A stretch of 64,000 nucleotides of DNA from Pseudopyrenochaeta lycopersici (Eukaryota; Ascomycota; Dothideomycetes; Pleosporales; Pseudopyrenochaetaceae). The stretch lies in assembly GCA_003313425.1 (NCBI GenBank), contig NHZP01000089.1, positions 1 through 64,000 on the forward strand, written 5' to 3'. Positions within the stretch are counted from its first letter, which is position 1, and the number at the start of each line of letters is the position of its first letter. This document shows positions 34,363 through 45,754 of this stretch, piece by piece. Below the pieces are notes generated by a model. It searched no databases. It was given only the letters and a program-made list of their open reading frames with translations, and was not told where the DNA came from. The position numbers and the translations under genes were made by a program.

Positions 34363-35977
34363 TTATTTACAAACAAAATCTTGTGCTGTATATTTAGTAG
34401 GATTGCCCTTAAAAATTGCTTTCTTTGGATACAAGCACAGTAGATTTTCTTTGTTAGCAGCATTCTTAGTGACAAGCATCTCTGGCGCAACACCGTGCTC
34501 GACCCAATCGACTAGGGCAGCGAATGTTCCAGCTGGGACGCCGCCTTGACCATCCATGCAGTGCGAGCCGCCAGGAGCCTCGAAATAGCGGTAGAAGTCC
34601 CGTAAGTTAGGATCAAGAATGGAGACTCGATCGTAGTAGTCGCGCGTGCCGCCATAGGGGATAAACTCATCAGCCTAGGTGGAATGGATTAGTACAAGCT
34701 GTCATGGCGGCTGTAAGGACCATACTCACAAGGCCGTGATAAGTAAGTAGTTTCCCACCTGATGCGCGGAACTCGCTAAGGTCTGGGTAATCTGTGCCAA
34801 TAATTGAAGTGTACTCTCGCTTCCCCGCGTTGAATGCACTGACCCACTCTTCGCGTGTCATGTTGTTCAAGTTATAATCTGGGTTCTTCTTGACAAAGTA
34901 CTTGATCCAGTGGGTGAAGAGCGTCGCTCGGGAAGGTATGCAGGTTCGGTTGTTCGAGCAGGTGCTCTGTAGAGTGTGCATGCCAGATGACACTTCTGCC
35001 TCGTACCCGTGTGGATACCACAGGAAGGACCCATTTCTTGTACGGGCACCCTGCCATACAGCTTCCATGGCTATTGCGGCAGCTTTTGATATCTTTGAGG
35101 GTCCACCCGAGGCTCTGCAGTCCACCGGGCTGCCAACCAGGACATGAGGGTCGAAAAAGCAGTTATCTGGGTCTGAAATCAAGCCGTCGATTAGCCCGTC
35201 TTTACCATCACAAGCAGCTATAGCAGCTTGTCTCAGGGATGCATACTCGCAGGGGTGTGGGAACTCTTCGGGTTCAAGCTCAAGCTCAAATAAGACTTGT
35301 TGAGGAAAAGTTGACGAAAAGAAGAACGGGCTCCAGTTTATGGCTGGAGCTGCTGCTGCGATACCATCAAATATGTTCGGAAACCTCTGAGCAAACATGT
35401 ATCCTTGCCGGCCACCTTGAGAGCATCCAGTCCAGTAAGAGTAATCTAGGCTTTGGCCATAGAAGCTTTCGATGACACTTTTCGTGGCTAAGGCACCATC
35501 AACCAGAGCATTGAAAGCGAAATTCTGAAGTGCATCATAGTCGACATTTCCAGGGCTTGCCAGAGCCCAACCTGCTGGAGACGAGCCGTCTTCGGTTTGT
35601 ATGCCACCATCAACGGTCGACGTTGCATAGCCCTCAGTCACGGCCCCATACATAGAGGAGGAAGCCGCTTGAAATCCTGCGGACCAACCTCCACCGCCCG
35701 CCATTTGCATTCGATTGTTCCATTTAGGGTTGAGAGGAAGCCAAATCTGTGTTCGTAGTGTATCATTCTTGCCTGGATGCGTATGGGTTAGGGTGACGTT
35801 GCAAAAATCGACGGTGATGTTGGGAAGGGGGCCATGGTTTAGCCAAATTGGCAGAGGCCCAGAGAAAGAATAATTCAGGGTTGGCTGGGCTTCAATGGCG
35901 AGAAACTCGACCCCAAAGATAACCGGGAAGGGGATAGCCCCAGGCGTGCAATTGCTGATTGGCTGAGACGAAGCCAT
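34363..35977 (-). CDS. tannase / feruloyl esterase family protein
   Basis: Alpha/beta-hydrolase of the tannase family, which cleaves ester bonds of gallate or ferulate and acts outside the cell. Two exons, complement(34363..34674, 34730..35977). The 55-bp intron (GTGAGT..CTAG) joins TYHGL to ADEFIPYGG; 519 residues from ATG 35977. The open frame extends upstream to beyond 36022 (LPYFSNAVDWLLSNV) without an ATG, and no signal peptide is visible, so a short 5' exon may be missing from this model. Visible: NCTPGAI near the start, QMAGGGGWSAGF, VDGGIQTEDGS, the nucleophile serine in YWTGCSQGGRQGY (about residue 186), FDGIAAAAPAINW, the catalytic Asp in HGLADEFIP, and the His in APGGSHCMDG. The CS-D-HC arrangement (Cys before Ser, Cys after His) is present. 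No stop or frameshift, so probably functional. Confidence 0.9.
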
Positions 35978-36022
35978 GACATTGGAAAGCAGCCAGTCAA
36001 CGGCGTTTGAGAAGTATGGCAA

Positions 36023-37139
36023 GTTGCCTGCTTAAGATTCGACTTGCATGGTCTTTCGGAAACATTGCAGACAAGAAATAAAGGAGGAGCAGCTATATGA
36101 TTTGGATAAGCTCGGTCAATACAACAAAATATTGTACACTAATGGCCGTAGATGACGGACCTCGGGGAAGAGAGTTAGAAGAGGAGAACACGGGGAAATG
36201 CGGGGAAGAACCCTGCCTCAGGTTGCGCTAACTAGCAGCAAGGCTGATTTTGCAGCTGCAGGAAGTGTGTCGCTCTATTGTAAACACGAAAAGCTTATCT
36301 TGGGCTCAATAGTACTAATTTGGCGGCTTTACAACGGTAACGAGTCTGTCTAATAGATCTTAGCTTTCATTGACGCATCTGGCCAAAGAATAAAGCTAGT
36401 GAACAGCACACGCCTCAAACGGCCACTCAGTCACAAGACAATGAAGTGAAGGGGGTTATATGGATCCAATAGCACCAACCTGCTTTGCACTGTGTAGTCA
36501 TGATGGTATCGATTCACCGTGCTGATTGGCTCGGCTGATGATAAGTGGGGACGGACTTTCGGCATCAGGAATACCGTCTCTTACGTGGCCATAAGGGTTA
36601 TTATTTTGATACGCTAGCGGGTAAATGTAGATAGTAATCTTATAGTTAACAGCGGGACTCTAGGACAGGTAGATCTTGCTTGCAAGGGTGAAGTGGGCGG
36701 GGCAAAAGTTTTCTTCTGCGCCGCCTCGGCTGTCTGCTACCGAGGTTCACCTCGTAACAAAACACCCCGCGTAACGTAATACTTAAACATCAAAACTTAT
36801 AACTAAATTAAGGCTATTAAGCTTTACACTATAGCAATTTTTCTAGTTTATTTTTTAAGTAAAGTAATCTATAAGGCCTTAAACTATCTATAGCTACTAT
36901 GTAGGTGGAATTTCCTCTGCAGCTGCGGCGTGCGGTAAGTTATTGTGCGTGTGGTAGGTATCTGTATTCGTAGTAACTATTCTCTATCTTTCTACGTACA
37001 GTTAAGGAGGGTTCTTATATAAGGGGCACAGAGCTTTGGCCTTAGTGCCTAAAGCTTCTATTGTTATGTGATAGCGCTCGACAGCTTGACGTCGCGCGTA
37101 GCAACCTCATGCACTGCGTACGGAAAGTTCTTAAATAAT
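36023..37139. other. intergenic, upstream region of the tannase-family gene
   Basis: 36023-36770 is GC-balanced promoter-side sequence; the rest is mixed. No gene seen. Confidence 0.4.
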
Positions 37140-37406
37140 GTAGTAACTTTTAAACTATAATAATTAGCTATAGTAAATATATAACTCTAATTAGTTATTA
37201 GTAACTCTTATAAAAAACGTAATTACTTAGACTTAAGCTAATCTAACTCTAATAACTCTAACTCTAACCTTAATCTATTTATAATAACTTAAACTTATAC
37301 CTATTACTAGCGTACAAAAATAGGAATTAAGTTAGGTTAGGTACAGATGATATGTAGTCAAACCTAATCCAAACCCAACCTATACTCATTTGCTACCCTA
37401 GGCTTA
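37140..37406. mobile_element. 3' end fragment of the hAT element family found at 53578-59455
   Basis: About 265 bp that match 59195-59455 closely, including the terminal CCCAACCTATACTCATTTGC + TACCCTAG (the full element ends CCATTTGCCACCCTA). No other part of the hAT element is adjacent, so this is a truncated second copy and shows that the family was multi-copy, as RIP requires. Confidence 0.8.
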
Positions 37407-37449
37407 TTAACAGGTCCCCTGCTTAAAGGCCGCAGCCTATTACACGCGA

Positions 37450-37556
37450 TTAGCGCAGGTTTTAAGCAGATCTTTTACTGTGCACGCTAGCCCTTAGAAT
37501 AGCCCAGCGCGATAGTACTGCAATACTAAGACTTAGACTAACGCTATTCTGTTACA
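37450..37556. repeat. dispersed repeat, partial copy 2 of 3
   Basis: Matches the right half of the repeat at 37846-38046 (TTAGCGCAGGTTTTAAGCAG, GTGCACGCTAGCCCTTAG), ending GTTACA. Confidence 0.6.
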
Positions 37557-37845
37557 GCCTCCTTCATCTTATATTCTTAAATGCTACCTTCCTACTTTAG
37601 GTTTGTAGCGGCCGATTCGGCATAACGCGGCCGAACCGGACACAATTATGCATTTACACTTTGTGTATCAGTGATCTAATTACAAGCTATAATATAGAAA
37701 TCTTCTAAGTAGAATTAGAGTTTGAGAAGGTAAAGTTAAACCTTCTGTGACAATGCTAAACTTCTTCTACTCTACTTTATGTGACGAATTGCACAATATG
37801 CTTTTATAGGTATTATGACGTGTAGTTTCAGGCAATAGTAATTAC

Positions 37846-38046
37846 TTCACACTACAGATAGTAGTAAAGGGATAGTTCTGTATCGCTGTAACTTTGCTGT
37901 AGGAGAGAGAATAATACTTATCTTCCCTGCTCTGCACGGTTAGCGCAAGTTTTGAGCGGGTCTTTCGCGGTGCACGCTAGCCCTTAGGAAGGCCTAGCGC
38001 AGTAATACTGTAACACTAAGATTCAGATTCACGATACTTCGTTACA
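37846..38046. repeat. dispersed repeat, copy 3 of 3 (least changed)
   Basis: About 200 bp related to 31531-31735 and 37450-37556. The end GTTACA, read on the minus strand, is TGTAACGAAG.., a typical LTR start, so it may be a solo LTR; the other border and a target duplication were not found. Confidence 0.6.
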
Positions 38047-39975
38047 AGTATTGCTTGAACCTATGAATTAGGGATTGGTTAGCCAATATCATCAACTGAA
38101 GCATGCAGTAGAAAGGCGAGATATCTACCTTATGCTAGTTAACGCTTTTGAGAAATAGATATAGTTGTATTTGAATACCTTAGCTTACTATAATCCACTA
38201 TTAACAACAATTAATAATGTAACCTTCTTAGTGCTTTAAGGATGTAGTAGAGTCTAATAAAAGGCTTAGCAGAATTAGGGAAAGACGAGATCACGGTGTG
38301 GAGTCAAACACTGTTTGATCTTTTTTCCAAGTGGGGTCACGTTACGAGCGTTCTCGCATTACAATTCTGAAACTCCGTGAACGCCTTAAGGTGTTTGAGA
38401 GGCTGGGCCTGCATAAACAGAGAGATTGAGGATCTTTGCATAGCCTATTACTTATTTCACGTGTCTTGTTACTTAACTGCTGCAATAGCAGAGACAATAA
38501 GCAGTAATAAAAGAAGTGGGAGAAATTCAGTATTGAATAGGGATACGAGGATAATAGTGTGGAGGCTTCAATTTTTTCGACGCGGCAAGGCTTATCGCTC
38601 TTATGCACTGTTAAGCCTTGCATTATTCTGCGTGCGGCAGTTCGCATAGCCAAGCCAATGCCCAGAATTTTAGGTTCTGTTTACTAGGTTGTTAATACTT
38701 TGTACGTACCAATGGTATTTACGTCAATTAAAACTCCTGTCAGCATTCTGTGCCTCGGACACAAATGCACAGGAAGCCCAGGCGAAACCAAGGTCCATAC
38801 TGTGCGCAACTGTGTACACCTCTAGCTGACAACCTACTTTCACTGATGTGCTAACAGGTGTAGATCGACAATAGAGGATTGGAGCTAAACGATTTATGTT
38901 TCAAGGGCAGACATAAGATTTGAAACAACGCTTTCGCACCATAGCCCACCAGAGATCGAAGGTCGGCTAACTCTATACCTGATTCAGCGACCTGGAACTA
39001 GAAAGGCTAAGGCTTCTTGGCACGGCGCGGGCCGAAAACAATGCCACGTATGCATGTTTGTCGTGGTAAATAGCTCCGTTCCAAACCAGGCTATGCTTGA
39101 TGGGGAAAGGTCTTTGAAGTTTTGACCGAAGCTTGAAATGCCTACGCGACATTGAAGCCTTGAATGCCCACGCGATACCGAAGCTTAAATGCCCACGGGG
39201 CACCAAAATCTGCCGATTGGCCGGAACAGCATACTGTCTAGGTGTTATGTGGGGATGACATGGGCCAGCAACAACACATTTTCAGCGACTTGATACCTTA
39301 GTATCAGAGAAAGGCCGCCTCAAAACGGCAGCATGAGAACATTGGACCGTTTGGTTCAGCTGAAAAGCTCAGTATGTGTGGACAAATATCGAGTGATCAA
39401 CACCTCTGATCTACCAAAAACGCCGCACCTCCTGCTCAAATATTATTAACTGGCTACTTAAAGCCTCAATATTGCCTTTTATGTTGTCATTTTACATAGG
39501 ATTAGTTGAATTAAAAATTATATAGGTTGTTGGGCTGAAGTGTTGGTAAGGGTGATGATATGTAGTCTATCTGCAAAGTGTTTTAGTTCAGCCTTTACTC
39601 AAACCGCCCTCGTGGAATGAAGTCGTATGGAAGTTTTGCGTCCCGTATCCCTGATCTCCGCTAATGCTGGCCCCAGCTACTTTATAGGCCTCACTGTTTC
39701 CCAGTAGATGCGTTACCTACATTAGGGGTGGACTGGTTTCGTCGGCCGCATGAACATTAGGGCGATACCGAGTGTGTCACCCTCGGCCTCTTCTCTTCTT
39801 CCAGCGTCCTTGCTTTCTACCTCACATGTGCTTCAAACTATGCTTGGCAAGGAAGCAACGCTTGGCAAGGACACCTCGTTAGGGTGCATCGTTGGTTCTA
39901 CTGTATATACATGTCGTCCAGCACCTTGTTTACCAATGACAAGCCACACATCAATCCGGCTTCGCCTTGTCCAAA
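38047..39975. other. intergenic with a short 26-bp tandem repeat
   Basis: No gene supported; short frames at 38342-38653 and 38973-39206 show no domain. Three imperfect 26-bp repeats (GAAGC[CT]TGAAATGCC.ACGCGA..) lie at 39128-39153, 39154-39179 and 39180-39204. The last few hundred bases should hold the promoter of the SYG1-like gene. Confidence 0.5.
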
Positions 39976-42509
39976 ATGAAGTTCGAAAAGGAGTTGAATG
40001 ATAATTTAACTCCCGGTAATGCTACGCCCTACTGATATGGATGCTTGCACTGACTTGTTGAATTTAGAATGGAGGCCCAAATATGTCGATTACTCTGCTG
40101 GAAAGAGTTACATCCAATCGATTACGAATGCCTCAAAGAATAACTCCACGTCACCATCGTCCCACAGAGTGTCATCGGTGTCAACACTTGTGGGTAGCGA
40201 AATGGAACTTCCTATCAAAGAAGCTGATAATGTTTGGGAGAGACAGCTCGTCTTCATTAATTGGATAAATGGGGAAGTTGATAAAGTCGATAGCTTTTAT
40301 ACACTCAAGAAGGCTCAGGCTGGCCAGCAGCTGGATATGCTGCGACACCAGCTTCACGAGATGAGGAGTCAGCGGGTCAAGGAGATTTGTTATGCACACA
40401 AGGATAAAATACCCGACGGTGAAAGCTTTCCACCACCAAATATCTCGGAAGAGAAGCCAAAATCACCTTGGCGGAAAGCGGTCAACTTGGTCATTCGACC
40501 ACCACCACCGCCACCAAGTTCACATACCTGGGAGAACATGCTCCCATCGCCTACAGAAATTTCGATTCAAAAATCTGGCCGTAGGGAGTATATACGAAAA
40601 GACAATCATTCCTTACCGTATGGAGTTGCCAAACAACAACTTGGTGCTGCATTACGGGAACACTACAGATCAGTAAAAGTCTTAAAGTCATATGCGACAC
40701 TAAACCAGAAGGCGTTGGAAAAGATTATTAAAAAATACAACAAGGCGGTAAGATCTGCAAATCCACAGGGCTTTATGTATAAAAAAGTCTATAAGGCATC
40801 CTTCACTCGTCCTGATGCGCTAAACCTATATCTCATAACTGTCGAGGACCTCTTCACTCGATACATCGTAGACGGTGATCGCAAAGCAGCGACCAGGAAG
40901 CTAAAGGCCAGAACCAATGGACTAGATCTCGATAGCATGAGCGCGTATCGTAATGGGTTACTCGTTGGTAGCGCCCTTATTTTCCTTCTGCAGGCAGTTA
41001 TTTATGCGCATGAACTGCTTCACGACCCTGATCCAGTAAAGAGATCCAAAACGGGCTCGCTCTTGCAGATCTATGGCGGATACCTCGTCGCTCTTTATAT
41101 GTTCCAGCTCTTCTGCGCTAACTGCGCTCTATGGGCTCAGGCTAAGATCAACTACCGCTTTATCTTCGAGTTCGACCCAGTTAGTCAGCTGCAGGTTGCT
41201 CACTTGACCGAGTTCGCGTCATTTTTCACACTGCTTTTGGGAATTATATCTTGGCTTAACTTCTCTGAGGTCGGTGGAGATGCGTTTTTCAACTACTGGC
41301 CGGTTATCCTGATCAGCCTTACTGTGCTGGTTATTGTCTTTCCTTTCCCCACCTTGGCATACAAGAGCCGAGGATGGTTTCTTATCTCCCAAGTAAGTGA
41401 CCCAACGACAATCCCAATGGAACAAATGCTGACTTACTTTTGCAGGGGCGACTCCTTCTTGGCGGTTTATGTCCTGTCGAATTCAGAGACCTTTTCTTCG
41501 GGGACTTGTACACTTCCCTAACATATTCACTAGCGGTATGTAGGCGTACAACCACATTTCGCATAATCTCTTTATTGACGATTACCTCAAGGCCGAGGAA
41601 ATCTTTTTCTGCGTCTATCCTAAGCAATTCATCAATACGTTAGAGTGCGACAATCGCCACAGTATAGTGCTCGGTTTCCTGACAGCACTACCTGCTATAT
41701 TGCGATTGCTGCAATGTCTCCGCCGCTACATTGATACTTACGATGCATTTCCACACCTCGCCAATGCGTTGAAATACGCAACACTTGTTCTTTTCCAGGT
41801 AATGCTCAGCAGATATCGTATCCAGACGGACACTATCAATTTAGCGCTTTTCATTACTGTTGGCTGTGTCAACACTACGTTTAGCGGTAATGTCCCTGGC
41901 TCCTTCTCTCATTTGAAAAGTGTTACTAATGTAAACGCAGCAATTTGGGACCTCTTGATAGATTTCTCACTCCTCGCTCCAGATAGCTCCATCCTATCAC
42001 CCTCGCTTCGCCCGGTTCGCGCGTTCAAGTCCAAGTGGGTCTACATTGTCCTTCCAATGTTGAACGTACTCCTACGATGCACCTGGGTCTTCCTCATTCT
42101 ATTCATTAGAAACGATCAAAATCCTGGGCTCGTGACATTCCTCGTCGCGTTGGGCGAGGTCACGCGCAGGGGCATATGGTCGGCACTGAGGGTGGAGAAC
42201 GAGCACTGTGCAAACGTTGGCAAGCTGAAGGCTTGGAGAGACATCAACGTGCCATACCAGCTTTTCGGCTTGGAAGAGTTGGAGAGAGAGCTGGAGGGGG
42301 CAAATTCCGAGAAGATAGAGCCGGACTCAGAGCCCTACACGAGGCAACAGAACCGCAACCGAAGGTGGACATCGCGGTTGGCAGACGCACCCAGAGCTGA
42401 TTTTGAGAGGAAGCGCAATAATAGCGTTGATGCAATGAATGGGATTCCAGAACACGGAGATAGAACTCTGGAACATAGCTACAGCTTACATAATAATACG
42501 AAAAGCTAG
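39976..42509 (+). CDS. SPX-EXS domain protein, SYG1/XPR1 family (phosphate export/sensing)
   Basis: Membrane protein with an N-terminal SPX domain, which senses inositol pyrophosphates, and a C-terminal EXS domain; XPR1 relatives export phosphate. Five exons: 39976-40015, 40068-41392, 41446-41535, 41592-41886 and 41941-42509, giving 772 residues. The 52-bp first intron joins MKFEKELNDNLTP to EWRPKYVDYSAGK, the usual SPX start. Intron 4 (GTAATG..CGCAG, 54 bp) is a multiple of three with no stop, so the frame also reads through it; splicing restores the FS-AIWDL junction. Visible: the SPX lysine cluster ALEKIIKKYNKA (about 233-244), several membrane segments (GLLVGSALIFLLQAVIYA; YWPVILISLTVLVIVFPFP), and EXS blocks GGLCPVEFRDLFFGDLYTSL, LPAILRLLQCLRRYIDT and EVTRRGIWSALRVENEHCAN. 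No lesions, so probably functional. Confidence 0.93.
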
Positions 42510-43003
42510 GGGAAGAGTATATACTGGAACCAACTCAGGGTCTTTAATAGACTTTTAAAATTTACTTATAGATTAGAATAGAGATGATTCAGACGGCGTT
42601 TACTTGCAGATCCCTCGGTTGGCGAAGAAAGCTTTAGTTACATATTTAGCGACCTCGTCGCAATTATTTGGTATAACTAAACCGAACCCGAGCAATCTAA
42701 GCATTCTCCGCTATGTACCATAATGTGAATGGATTGCTTTGATAAATAATTGTGAACTCGAAGTTTAAGTTTGGAACATCAAACGCACGATAGCAGGCAA
42801 GACCCTTCTTATAAGCCCCTTGTTAGTTCTCCTACCCTATTAACGGCTGACCAGCTACTAGGCTGAGGGTGTTTTAGTGTAAGGGCTTCAACAAAAAATG
42901 ATAGGTTTATACTACGTTTTATAGGCTAATAATCCTCTTGGTTAATACCTGAAAAAATCCTATATAGTTATAATTTGGATGTATAGAGAATATTTATAGG
43001 CAG
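42510..43003. other. intergenic between convergent genes
   Basis: AT-leaning spacer between the SYG1-like gene and the acyltransferase pseudogene; nothing recognised. Confidence 0.5.
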
Positions 43004-44552
43004 CTAGGCTTCTCTTAGGCCCTTGTCAATCCTATCCCAAATCACATCACGTAGAGGCCCTTGTAACCAATAGTTTCCTCCCGCGTCTTTCCCCATGATT
43101 GGAATTAGATTTCGGAGGTCGAATTTTGTTGACCATGCGTTGAATTGGACCATAGATGCAAAGCCCGGCTTCTCTGCTCGTGTGGCACTGGGAAAGCCTT
43201 CTTTGACGATCGCTGCGGAGAAGTCCGTTTCAAAGTACTTGCCCTTGGTCCAATTAGAGAAGCTCATCATTCCCATGCCAGGATCACCGAAGATAGGCCA
43301 CTTGTGTCCGTCTTTTGCTAGACACTGCCTTTTCATGCCCTGCAAAGCCTCAACCTGCTCGCGTTGTCCTTCTTCGATCATCGAGCGCCGTACAGCGTAG
43401 GCTACGTAACTCAGTGGCTTTGTAAAGAAGTCGCGAACGGCCACAAAAGCATAGATTTCTGTAGCCGCGTTCGAAATGTGTGCCTTGCTGGCGGGTAGAT
43501 GGTCCTTGCACAACACTGACGAGAGTGCGAATGCGTTCATGATCCGAACTGTCCTACTGGAGTTGTGGGGGAACCCGGAAACGCAAAGGTGTGTGAACCA
43601 TGCAGTAAGTACATCATTGTCACTGACAAACACGTTTTCATCACCTGTTTCGGCTCTGACCTCCTAAATAGCCTTTTGGCGTTGTTCAGCCAAGAAATTT
43701 CCCGGCACGCAAACAATCCGTGATGATGTCCGGTAACGCCACGCATCGTATACTTGGTAAGCTATAAATAGACACTCTCTCCAACCTGTGAGAAGTTTGT
43801 TGGCATGTATATATGGCTCGGTCGTAGTCTATCCGAACGTTGCTAAAGGGTCGTGGCTGTACCCATGAAACGGCGGTATCTCGTCATCCCGCCCCTGCAA
43901 TGCAAGAGACCAGCATCGATAAATCAATGCACCTCCCGTACCACCAGTCTGTGTGTGTGGCAGGGAGATGGATATCAGCGTCGAGTCTGTAAACGAAACG
44001 ATGTGTAAGCACAACTGTGGTATGTCCCTGTTAAGGTATTCGTTTAGAGTTCTTGGTGTATCCTTGCTATGGGTCAATTCATCAAAGCCATTGGGGTCAC
44101 CTTAGACCGAGTGATGTTGGGTCGCTCGCAGTAGCCTTGAAGCTACCGGGTGGTCCAGAATAGACATGTTGTGGGCAACGTGGGAATAGGTATCGATTGG
44201 GCGCTTCTCGTCGAACCGCCCAGGAATGTGGTATTCCAGCTGTCCATTGTACTTTTTGTTATGTCCTATCAGTCAAAGTTTTCGTTACTGGTCTTCGAAC
44301 AAACAGATCTTCACGTACGTTCAGTCCCAGACGGCCACCGATCTTCCGCCATCCTGGTCGGCCCAGTAGTCTTTCAAACGAGCCTCGCAAATTCTCGGGG
44401 TCAAGTACATCGTCAAGACGGTACGATAACACAAAGCAAACACTACGCAATACCTTTGTGTCGTCAGCTACATTCAGAGGGACAATATTGTCCGTTGGCA
44501 CACGGGCGGGCGCTGTTGCGGGTTTTGTGTTACTAGAGAAATGGAAGAACAT
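43004..44552 (-). pseudogene. BAHD/trichothecene-acetyltransferase-type acyltransferase, inactivated
   Basis: CoA-dependent O- or N-acyltransferases of this family decorate fungal secondary metabolites. The minus-strand model is exon 44552-44319, intron 44240-44318 (GTACGT..ACAG, 79 bp), then 44239-43004. Visible: DNIVPLNVADDTKVLRSVCF, VLDPENLRGSFERLLGRPGW, LEYHIPGRFDEKRPIDTYSH, the active-site region SISLPHTQTGGTGGALIYRC, then FVSDNDVLTAWFTHL, SRTVRIMNAFALSSVL, FSNWTKGKYFETDF and a normal C-terminus. The frame is kept throughout, but three stops interrupt it: TAA in HHSV*GDPNGF (about 44105), TAG after DPLATFG (about 43829) and TAG in KAI*EVRAE (about 43662). The HxxxD motif has lost its Asp (HTQTGG). 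A start further upstream at 44624 is possible. Confidence 0.85.
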
Positions 44553-45201
44553 TGTGGTGGCGAGGAGAATGGGGAAATATTTCGATCTTTCCGATATTTG
44601 ATTTAAGCACAAAACAAGACTCATTTTCTGTATAAAACGGCCATAGTCGCAAACGATCCAGGTTGCTCTGTTACTACTTGTTAGGGTTATGGCACCTATA
44701 GGTCGGTTTGTGTGCTTCATTTTAACGAATGTCTTTCTTAACAGTGACAACGCTGCTGATCCATCCGCCTACCGTTGCGATTGGTATCGGCGAATATACC
44801 GGGTAGGCATCGGGAAGCTCCTAGAAATTCCTAAAAAATCGGAAGATTACCAAAACAAGATAGACAACTTTCAACCTCAGCTCCGCGATCGGTAATATTG
44901 TGAGTGGCTCAGCGACAAGGTCCAGGTTGCACAAGCGAATCTTGGAAATGTGCAAACATCCAATAGGGGCATTGTACTATGAAATGACCGAAGGAGCAAA
45001 TATACTCAGCAAGTTCTGAGAATATCCGTTCCTCGTACGCCCGCATCCTCAATGTACCCCACTATATGTTAACGCGATCATTCTAGTGATTCATTCGGAG
45101 TAATCGCGCTACTCATGATTTCACAAAGACGGCTAATGCATAAGATCATGTTTCTACGACTGCTGTGAGCAATAGGTTAACAAATTAACGACGTGTAATA
45201 C
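44553..45201. other. upstream spacer between divergent pseudogenes
   Basis: GC-balanced; it should hold the former promoter of the acyltransferase. No gene recognised. Confidence 0.4.
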
Positions 45202-45661
45202 TTCTCGCCGCTAAGCGATTTTACACTAAAATTAACACTTTTTATAGTAAGATAACTTATTATCTATATGTTCTTTTATTTTAATATTATTAATACTTAT
45301 AAAACTTTACTAGAACTTTAATATTGTATAAAAAATATAAAAATAATATTTTTTATCTTATACATTATAAGATTAAAGTTAAACTTTTTTAATTTTCTTA
45401 GAATTTATATATAAAAAGTGCTTTTTCTCTATTTTTCTCTTAAGTTTTTAGAAATATCTATATAAAATATATTCTTAAGAATATAATTTAGTTTTAATAT
45501 TTTTATACTTCCTATTAATATATTATCTATCTTAGATTTTAGTTTTAATTATATATCTTTTTTATAGAAAAATTTAGAGTTATCTTAAAATAGTAAACTT
45601 TTTAGTATAGTTTAGTAAGGAAAAAAAAATTAGCGGCGAGAACTTTTGGAAGGACCCTGTA
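45202..45661. mobile_element. AT-rich mariner-like MITE (degenerate)
   Basis: About 460 bp, extremely AT-rich inside, bounded by the perfect 13-bp inverted repeat TTCTCGCCGCTAA (45202-45214) / TTAGCGGCGAGAA (45630-45642). Beyond the right repeat the sequence runs on as CTTTTGGAAGGACCCTGTA to 45661. Read from the outside this is TACAGGGTCCTTCCAAAAG, a typical mariner-type end. The matching outer part is not recognisable on the left, so that end is eroded. No transposase frame. Confidence 0.65.
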
Positions 45662-45754
45662 TTTGATTGATTTCTGATGCATTAGCACCCCAGTTCTCAC
45701 GTCCTTTAAAATTTCTCTTGACCTGATCGACGGATGCAACGAAACTAGCGCAAT

